Assembly (NCBI RefSeq): GCF_002575655.3
Contig: NC_053039.3
Location: 371,357,633 to 371,421,632, forward strand
DNA: 64,000 bases
From: Aegilops tauschii subsp. strangulata
Lineage: Eukaryota > Streptophyta > Magnoliopsida > Poales > Poaceae
Direction: 5' to 3'
This document shows positions 56,582-64,000 of the stretch, in pieces. How positions within the stretch are numbered: the stretch's first letter is position 1; each line of letters opens with the position of its first letter. The position numbers and the translations under genes are program-made. Below the pieces are notes generated by a model. The model searched no databases. It was not told where the DNA came from and was given only the letters and a program-made list of their open reading frames with translations.

Positions 56582-57532
56582 TAAATGATAAGTGTAACGC
56601 GTGTGCTAGGGAGCATTCCGGGCATGCCATTTTTTACAACTAAAATTGTCATCCGAAATAAAAATCCAAAAAACTAAAACTTGTCATCGGAAAAAAATTG
56701 TTATGCTTTACAAACAAAGTTGTCATCCCCGTTCGGAGTTGCCGTATATTCGTGTCACGTGTGACACTTATTATGGCCCTTCTTTTTGAACGTGCCAATC
56801 CACTGCCTAGCCTGAGAAGAGCAAGGCCAGATATTAGACTATCACAAGTTGAATTCGCAGTGAAAAAAATGGTGGCTAATTTGTTGATATACTTCCTCCT
56901 TCGTCTGAAAATGAATCAGACATGGAAATCAGGTGCTAGCTATCACTAGTAGAAAAAGGGTCATCTGTCCCGGTTGGTAAGGGCCTTTTGTCCCGGTTTT
57001 TGAACCGGGACTAAAGGGTCGTTACTAATGCTCTAGCCCTTTAGTCCCGGTTCTTACACGAACCGGGACAGATGGGCCTCCACGTGGCGGGTGCAGCGAG
57101 CCCAGGCAGGAGGGCCTTTGGTCCCGGTTGGTGGCACTAACCGGGACCAATAGGCATCCACACGTCAGCATTTCAGGGGCTGGGGTTTTTGTTTTTTTTG
57201 AAAGGGGGGGGGGGGGGTTGGGGGTTTTGGGGGGTTAATTTAGGTGTTTCATATATTGTGTTAGCTAGCTAATTAATAGAGAGAAGTGTCCTCTCTTATC
57301 TTCGTGCTTGGTCGACGCTACGTACTATATACGTATAGAGAGGACTAGACACGCTAGCTAGTAAGAAAATGAAGGAAACAGAAGATCGTCATGAACATAT
57401 GCATACAGAGAGAAGTGATATCGACCACCTCTCCTTCTCCGAGAGATTGGTCGAACAACAAGTTCTCGTATATCTATCCGACACTACTGGCTACATATAT
57501 ATAATAATTATCTCTTACAATATAATCTCCTA

Positions 57533-58600
57533 ATTATATACGAAGTCAAGGTCCACATGGTATTCTCCGTCTTCAGCGATCACGTGGTCAAGGAAGAATG
57601 CCGCCAATTCCTCTTGAATTGCTCGCATACGATCTGGTGCTAGGAGTTCATCCCGCATCCGAAAGATCTAATTTGAAGAAGGGGGTCAATACATATATAT
57701 ATATATGAATAAATGAAACTCAACACAAATGATGGTAATAAAATAAAATTGTGAATATTATTGCTTACGCACTTCATATTGTTCGTCAGAGTAGCCCCGC
57801 TCACAGGTCGTGCAGCGGATGGACTCGCAAACGTAGTATCCACAGAAATCATTCCCTTGTTCCTGCCACAACCACTTTACAAGAAATAGAGGTCAATCAA
57901 ACTGATAAGCAAGCATGCTAAATGGTATGGATGAAACTAGCGCTTGAATCACTAGGAGATGCGCGGAACATGCTACTATAGTACTTACTTTCGGGTGTCT
58001 AAATTGCAGCTTCTTCGGCAGTCCTGGAGCTTTTTTGGTGAATTTTCTCCAAACCCTGCCAGACAAAGAAAACAATTACTTGATATCAGGAAATGAACAA
58101 AGTTGCTGATATGGTGGATAATGATCGATTTAACTTACTTCTCGAGCATTTGAGTCATGTCCGCATAGTCCTGGAGATCTTTTCGTTTCGAGTCTAAGAC
58201 GGTTACTACTCCCTGCTCAAGCTTAATCTCTAGGAGAATATAGTGAAAGTTGCGCACGCATGCATAAGTCATCAATTACATTACTATAACCTGGACTAAT
58301 AAGGGAAACCGAATATGCACAAGACAGTAACACTCACTTGAAGTTGTAAGGAAAGAGTATTATATCTTTGTTTTCATTTATTTACCAACGATCATAGCAA
58401 GTTGGCCTCGGTATTTTCGGCATGATATTTAACCTCAGTTGCATCTATGAGATTTGTGTTAATGAATCCAATATCACCGATTTGTCTTTTCTTCAATTCG
58501 GCGATCTTCAATCTGCATAATATAGTGAGGATAATTATAAATACATGCAATGAAAGAGCTGACCTATATAGAGAGACTTAATGACAGAAGTAGTACTACT
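57533..58600 (-). pseudogene. Ulp1-type (C48) cysteine-protease exons of the CACTA-4 gene
   Basis: Five short exons on the minus strand, most ending at recognisable GT donors. About 58,512-58,320: IAELKKRQIGDIGFINTNLI. About 58,256-58,139: HYILLEIKLEQGVVTVLDSK, with the catalytic His and Asp. About 58,058-57,986: VWRKFTKKAPGLPKKLQ. About 57,880-57,772: QGNDFCGYYVCESIRC, with the Gln and catalytic Cys. About 57,668-57,533: RMRDELLAPDRMRAIQEELA to a TAG. Ulp1-like proteases remove SUMO-type modifiers; transposon copies of this domain are known in plants, with unclear role. The His-Asp-Gln-Cys set survives, but TGA and a frameshift in the first of these exons (about 58,397-58,370) make this copy unlikely to be functional. 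Confidence 0.65.
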
Positions 58601-59167
58601 TACAGACAGTAGCAAGTGACCGTTGATTTATCGAGGGCCTTTTGATTGAAAAACTGGAAGAACTCCTCAAATGGAACATTCAACAGTTCAATTCCAACGA
58701 GGTCATGCTCCTCTTTAACTCTCAGCATCAAAGTATCCCTCCCCCAGACTCTCTGCAGGTTTTCATGTACCAATCATGTAATCTTCGCATCATCGTTGTT
58801 AGAGATCTTTCATCTTTGACGAGAGGCTTCCCGTAATGGTATTTGTGTTCGTCCACCTCCAAGAAATCATAATGTACATCGTCGGGAAGGTAATCTCCAA
58901 GATTGCTATAACCGGCCACCATCCTCGGATCATTAGCGACGATGTCACTAGACACCTTGAGCGGGGGGCACGATTGGTTCGCTTGTTCGCCGAGCTGGGC
59001 AATTTTTTTCCCAGCTCGTCGTTCTTTTAACCTTTGATCATTGACAGTACTTCCCGACCGCTCCGCTTCGATAAATGTCTTTGCAATAATGCACTCATAG
59101 TTGCCTTTCGGCGGAGACTTTGGTGGTTTTGTCAGGGCAGCCAGAGTGCGCTTCGCTTTCACCGGAT
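58601..59167 (-). pseudogene. linker exons between ORF1 and protease parts of the CACTA-4 gene
   Basis: The frame at 59,162-58,728 (VKAKRTLAALTKPPKSPPKG, DYLPDDVHYDFLEVDEHKYH) follows the ORF1 frame with a frameshift near 59,168. A second frameshift at a G run near 58,745 leads to VKEEHDLVGIELLNVPFEEF and FFNQKALDKSTVTCYC, ending at a GTAAGT donor near 58,600. Unknown domain; characteristic of this group of wheat CACTA proteins. Confidence 0.55.
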
Positions 59168-61097
59168 CTACCTCTCCTCCGGAGGTGGATGTTTCTTTGC
59201 TTTCACCCCTTCAAAGAAGTTCGTCACTTCGGCTCGCACGATCTTCGTGGTTTCCTCCTCGGTCCTCTTGTATGGTAACTTCTCTGGAGTCTTCAGAGAA
59301 GGACCGAATCTGTATTGCCTCCCGCCTCTGGCTGTACTGCTAGACGCCGGCAGAGCAGATGGAGCGGCTGCGGTTGTCTTCTTTCCTTGCTTACACGACG
59401 GAGGAGAAGGACTACGACGCGCCGAAGCAGCCGGAGCGGCGGCGGGTCTCTTCTGCCCTTGCTGACGAGGCGGAGAAGGAGGAGGCTGGCTGCTCGGGCG
59501 TGCCGGCGCATGCGGAGAAGGAGGCGGAGTGCCGCCACACGCCGGAGAAGGAGGCTGAGTGCCCTGATCACTCGCCGGAGGAGGAGGCGGAGGAGGAGGT
59601 GGAGTGCCGCCACGCGCCGGAGAAGGAGGCTGAGTGCCCTGATCACTCGCCGGAGGAGGAGGCGGAGTGCCCTTACTCGCCGGAGGCGTCCAGTTCAGAA
59701 GGTTGATGAGCTCCTTCCGCCATAGGCATGGAGTCTTCAGAGCAGAACCCAGCCGAGTCTCCCCTTCACCGGTAGGGTGGTCAAGCTGGAGGTCCTCAAA
59801 TCCCTCCGTTATTTCATCCACCGTCACCCTAGCATATCCTTCTGGAATCGGACGACAGTGAAAAGTTGCGCCGGGTTCAGGAGGTCGAACAGAGCCGACA
59901 GCCGCCTTGACTTTGAAGTTCTCCCATCGCGTCATAAGGTGGCAATGTTGAGACTCCGTGATAGCATCCACGGGGTAGCTAGCAGGAGCCGTCAAGACAT
60001 GCTCCGGCTGAAGCAGCTCGGTGGAAGCCACGCTGCTTCTCCGCTGAGATGGCGGGGTAGCTTCGGGGGTAGTTTCGGCAGGTCGATTGCTGCGAGCTAC
60101 GTCTCGTTCCTCTAGCGCTTGAACCCTTTCGTGCAGCTTCTGAATTTGGGTCTGCTCCACTTTTTTCCTCCTCTCCTGGCATTTGTAACCGCCTGCGTCC
60201 GGAAAACCAGCCTTCCACGGAACGGAGCCTGGCGTGCCTCATGTCCGTCCAGGGTGCTCAGGATTCCCGAGGGCCATTGTGAGCTCGTCGTTCTCTCTGT
60301 CTGGAACGAACGTCCCTTGGTGCGCTGCACCGATATAGTGCTGAAGCCTCTTGACTGGTATTCTCATTTGCTCATCCGTCCAAACGCACTTCCCTGATAC
60401 AGGGTCCAAGGTTCCGCCAGCCCCGAAGAACCAAGTCCGGCAACGGTCTGGCCAGTTCATTGTCTCTGGTTCGATCCCTTTATCAAGCAGATCATTCTCA
60501 GCCTTGGCCCACTTAGGCCGGGCTTTGAGGTAGCCACCTGACCCCGTGCGATGGTGAAGCTTCTTCTTCGCATCATTTTTCTTGTTTGTCGCTGACAACT
60601 TCTTACTCTTTTCCGATGTCTTGTGGGCCACAAATGCGGGCCAGTGATCTCTGATCTTCTCATATTTGCCGATGAATTCTGGTGTCTCTTCTTTGTCGAC
60701 AAACATTTTCAGCTCATTCTTCCACCTCCTGAATAGGTCTGCCATCTTCTTAAGAGCATGAGACTTGATTAATTGCTCTTTAACTGGCTTCTCCGGATCC
60801 TCCTCTGGCGGCAGGGTGAAATTTGCCTTCAGCTCAGTCCAAAGATCATCTTTCTGCATATCATTGACATAAGACACCTCAGGGTCTTCCTTCTTAGGCT
60901 TATACCATTGGTGGATGCTGATCGGGATCTTGTCCCTAACAAGAACCCCGCACTGAGCAGCAAATGCTTCCTTTGTCCGGATGGGTTCAATAGGTTGGCC
61001 GTCGCGCGCGATTGCTGTGATCTCAAACCTTTCATCCGAGCGCAACTTTCTCTTCGGGCCTCGTCTCTTTACCGAAGTTGTGCTCGATCCGGAGGGC
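59168..61097 (-). pseudogene. CACTA ORF1 (Transposase_24 / Ptta-En-Spm-like) exon of CACTA-4
   Basis: One minus-strand frame, entered at a CTAG acceptor near 61,097, is open to 59,168 except for TGA at 60,239-60,241. The first half (KRKLRSDERFEITAIARDGQ, LKKMADLFRRWKNELKMFVD, KIRDHWPAFVAHKTSE, GYLKARPKWAKAENDLL) is the domain usually annotated as plant transposase Ptta/En/Spm, a DNA-binding partner of the CACTA transposase. The second half is a coiled coil (QIQKLHERVQALEERDVARS) followed by a Pro-rich region with repeated PPPPASDQGTQPPSPARGGT units (59,460-59,720). The catalytic TNP2 transposase is not in the visible part. Confidence 0.75.
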
Positions 61098-61198
61098 TAG
61101 AAAAAAGAAGAAAGATGAGAGTTAATTAATATGTGTACATACCAAAACAATGAATGCATCAATTAGCTAGTCAGCACAGGCTTAACTAATATATTTAC

Positions 61199-61438
61199 CT
61201 GGCCGGACTTTGTTCGGTCACCGGAGCCGTCACCACGGGCTCCTTCTTGCACCAGCATTGGGTCACCGGAGCCATCATAATCATGTCTTTCCTCCTCCAC
61301 TCTTCGATCACCGTAGCCTGCTTCTTCACCCTGTTTTTCCAGACCATCATTGTCGTTAAGATACGACAAGACATCACCTCCGGCTAAGATTATGTCCCCC
61401 AACACCTCTTCTGCTTCCTCGTCTCGTCCGTGCTCCAT
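61199..61438 (-). CDS. first coding exon of the CACTA-4 gene
   Basis: ATG at 61,438 (MEHGRDEEAEEVLGDIILAG) opens an acidic 80-residue exon that ends at a CCAG/GTAAAT donor at 61,199. The next exon begins near 61,097. Confidence 0.55.
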
Positions 61439-61829
61439 TGTTTCTGCAAATATTACAACATGGCAATTATTACACAAACATGACAGCAGGTGGATATATT
61501 AGTGCAAACGTAGACCTAGCTTATTCCGGGTTTGGGGTGGCCTCGGCAACGCTTCAAGGGTAGGGGCGCGACGGGAGGGGGTAGGAGACCGACATCGTTT
61601 TTTTCTAGGGTTTGGGTGTCCTCGAGAGTTTTGGTCGAGCGAGAGGGTCGGGGGGGTGCTCCCGTGGTACAAGTTATCACGGTCGAAGTTATCCGGGAGG
61701 GGGTTATATCGACAACGACGACATACATACATGGGAAAATAATGTTATCGGGGAGGGGGTAGGTCGAACCCTCCCCCTCGTGTTGAAGTTATCGGGACAC
61801 GGAGTATATCTACAACGACATATCCGATA

Positions 61830-62060
61830 AAAAATAAGAAGATGAAGAAGAAATAAAAATAGGAGAAGAAGATATTAATAGAGGAGAAGATTGAAGAAAA
61901 AAAGAAGAAAAAAAGAGGAGAAGAAGAAAGGAATAGAGGAGAAGAAGAGAAAATAGTTCTCTTCTTCTCCTCTATTCCTTTCTTCTTCTCCTCTTCTTTT
62001 TCTTCTTTTTTCTTCTTCTTATTTTCCTTTTTCCTCTCCCTCTTTTTCTTCTTCTTCATT
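61830..62060. repeat. purine/pyrimidine inverted repeat with 39-bp perfect hairpin
   Basis: A nearly pure GA tract (61,833-61,953) is followed by a nearly pure CT tract (61,957-62,060). The core arms 61,913-61,951 and 61,957-61,995 are perfectly complementary over 39 bases with a 5-base loop AATAG. It lies upstream of the first CACTA-4 exon. Confidence 0.93.
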
Positions 62061-62399
62061 ATCTTCCTAGCTAGATATATAATACTTTTCTAAAAATGTA
62101 ACTTTTGCATATATAAAACTTTTTCTTCTTCTTCCTTCTTCCTTCTCTTCCTTCTTTTCCTAAATATATAAAACTTTTCTAAAAATGAAACTAACCTAAA
62201 ATGTACTAAAAATCTAACTTTTATATGCACAGAGAACATACATACATACATATATACATTTTTATAAAAATGCAAAAAACAAATCATCATATATATGAAC
62301 AAAAAATCTGAAAAAAATATCATATATATGAAAAAACAGAGAGGAAGGCCGGCGGCCGGACCGAACGTGGCGGCGGCGTGTGGTCGGGGCAGGCCGGGG

Positions 62400-62530
62400 G
62401 CGTGGGGCGGCGTCGGGGCAGGGGCTCGGGCCGGGGCGGCGCGTCGGGGCAGGGGCGCGCGGGCCGGGGCGGCGCGTCGGGGCAGGAACACGAGCCGGGG
62501 CGGCGCGTCGGGGCAGGGCAACGGCGCGGG
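62400..62530. repeat. GC-rich minisatellite, about four units
   Basis: GGGGCGGCGCGTCGGGGCAG recurs at irregular 40-50 bp spacing. Long frames on both strands are by-products of composition. Confidence 0.75.
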
Positions 62531-62724
62531 GCGACGGCGACAAGGAGTGGGCGGTGACGAGGAGCGGGCGGCGGGGCGGCGACGGCGAGCACGGGCAGCC
62601 TGGCGGCGTCGATGAGTTCGGCGTCGTCGGGGGGCAAATGTTCGATGAAACTGAAAAATTTACAAGTCCTGCTTATATACGGAGAGCATTGGTACCGGTT
62701 CATGGCAGCAACCAAGACCAATGC

Positions 62725-62930
62725 CCCTTTTAGTCCCGGTTGGTGCCAACAACCGGGACCAAAGGTCTCTTTTCAGCAGCCCAAAGGGCGGGAAGTGGCG
62801 GCCTTTGGTCCCGGTTGGTGGCACCAACCGGGACTAAAGGGGGGCATTGGTACCGGTTAGTGCCACCAACCAGTACCAATGCACCCCTTTAGTCCCGGTT
62901 GGTGCCACCAACCGGGACCAAAGGTCTTGT
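62725..62930. repeat. CCCGGTTGGTG/CACCAACCGGG inverted repeat cluster
   Basis: At least four copies of TAGTCCCGGTTGGTGCCA or its complement, the subterminal motif of CACTA-4. Confidence 0.85.
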
Positions 62931-63159
62931 GCTGCTATGCCCGCGTCGAAAGTTTAGTCCCACCTCGCTAGTTGAGTGGGGCGCGCAGTGGTTTATAAGC
63001 CCCACTGCCGCTCCCCTCTCGAGCTCCTCTCCATTGTAGGCTTACGGGCCTAATTGTCACTGCTATGCCTGATGGGCCTACTGGACCTTCTGCGGGCCTG
63101 AATCCTGGCCCATCGATGGGTTTCTAGTCGTATTCAGGCCGTAGTGGCCTAGTAGGTGG

Positions 63160-64000
63160 CATATTTTTAATTTTTTGCCTTTTTTTGTTTTCTTTTTTGC
63201 TTTATTTTTTTTGTTTCTACTTACAACAAAAAACTTATTTACTTTATTTATTTTGTTTCTAATTACTTATTTATTTTACTTTATGATAATTCTTTTTGCT
63301 ATTAAAGTTTCTAACAAAAAAGTTCTTTATGAAAATTCTTTTTGCTTTCAATGATTTTGAACAGAAAATACTTCGATAATTTTAGTTGCATCAATTTTAT
63401 ATAATTTTAGTTTCAATAATACTAGAGCTTGCTTATAATGTTTTGAACAGAAAATACTTTGATAATTTTAGTTTCATAAATTTTATTTATATTATTAAAG
63501 TTTATTTTATTTTGTTTGTACTTATATATTTTTATTAAAATTTTTATTATTTTGTTTCTAATTACTTATTTATTTTATTTGTTATTTTTCATGCACCATT
63601 TTTCATGCATTTACTGATTATTTTGAGCTGTAAGACCCTAAAATTGAAAAGCATTTCAAATGAACTCTGAAAAGGTTGAAAGTTGGCATGGTATCATCAT
63701 TTCATCCACATAGCATGTGCAAGAAAGTTCAGAGGGTTACGGCAAAAACTGGATGCACTTCGTGTACAAAACGGACAATCTCTTTCGAAGTATCAGGATT
63801 TCATATGGAAACTCGTCTGTTACAAAGGGATTTTATTTTTTTAAACTTATTTGAACTCCTGACTTTTTGTGTGTTCAAAATGCACCATTCAAAGCCACAT
63901 CATCAATTTTCAACCTTTTCTGACTTCATTTCTTATTTTTCATGCATTTATTGATTATTTTGAGCTATAAGACCCTGAAATTGAAAAGCATTTCAAATGA
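63160..64000. repeat. AT-rich interior of CACTA-4 with a 337-bp tandem unit at the edge
   Basis: T-rich sequence without genes. TTTTCATGCATTTAYTGATT followed by TTTTGAGCTRTAAGACCCTR and AAAAGCATTTCAAATGA occurs at 63,598-63,662 and again at 63,937-64,000, so a tandem unit of about 337 bp begins here and continues past the window. Confidence 0.75.

Larger units (their letters stand above)
56944..64000. mobile_element. CACTA-4, left part (right end outside window)
   Basis: Starts CACTAGTAGAAAAAGGGTCA at 56,944, preceded by TAT as the likely 3-bp target site. Subterminal repeats TCCCGGTT/AACCGGGA occur at 56,960-57,170, and again at 62,730-62,930 in the 5' region of its gene. The body carries a minus-strand gene with a CACTA ORF1-type domain and Ulp1-like exons. 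No second terminus appears before 64,000. Confidence 0.88.

Noticed and set aside
62320..62733. GC-rich frames on both strands near 62.4 kb
   Set aside because: They follow the GGGGCGGCGCGTCGGGG minisatellite; no domain or splice support as a first exon.
1..64000. A complete, new defence-type or metabolic gene system
   Set aside because: All recognisable genes except the AHL gene belong to known transposon types or to fragments inside them; no functional gene cluster is visible.

Overview
The window is a piece of a large grass nuclear genome, most likely Triticeae (wheat, Aegilops or a close relative). Evidence: very high transposon content, Stowaway elements starting CTCCCTCCGT, wheat-type CACTA termini, a gypsy gag of the type common in Triticeae, and a plant AHL transcription-factor gene. 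It is not prokaryotic; I see no operons, CRISPR arrays or rRNA genes, and I recognised no tRNA gene by eye.

Layout. Positions 1-43,000 are a deep transposon nest. The outermost layer seen is a Copia element (3' LTR 36,994-39,014; internal remnant 35,611-36,993). A CACTA element ending at 35,610 (CACTA-2) lies in it and carries a multi-exon gene with a possible B3 fold. A pol-less gypsy element (1-2,853 and 27,155-31,770) and a solo LTR (31,843-33,409, TSD GCTAC) lie in CACTA-2. A 24.3-kb CACTA (CACTA-1, 2,854-27,154, TSD ATA) splits the gypsy element. CACTA-1 has no recognisable transposase. It holds an unidentified multi-exon minus-strand gene with duplicated exons, a 180-codon unknown gene with one stop, a broken WRN-like 3'-5' exonuclease fragment, many tandem arrays, four Stowaway copies (one degraded) and a 59-bp LINE tail. 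A 976-bp CACTA (CACTA-3) sits in the Copia remnant.

From 39,000 to 44,000 there is a duplicated block derived from a LINE RNase H domain, a 5'-truncated LINE and several MITEs. From 44,694 to 50,182 three PIF/Harbinger elements follow each other; the third carries a near-complete DDE transposase broken by two stops. From 50,200 to 55,000 the sequence is low-copy-looking, with repeats and MITEs.

The one convincing host gene is an AT-hook (AHL/PPC) gene on the minus strand at 55,112-56,206, apparently intact. A 67-bp Stowaway MITE sits just upstream and another CACTA (CACTA-4) begins at 56,944, about 0.74 kb upstream of the first possible start codon, and runs off the window. CACTA-4 carries a minus-strand ORF1 (Transposase_24-like) joined to Ulp1-type cysteine-protease exons; it is broken by a stop and frameshifts.

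I found no clearly new biological system. The most useful observations are the nested insertion history with target-site duplications, the gene fragments in CACTA-1, the hairpins at 35,071-35,250 and 61,913-61,995, and the transposons crowding the AHL promoter. Family names come from remembered motifs, not from searches.
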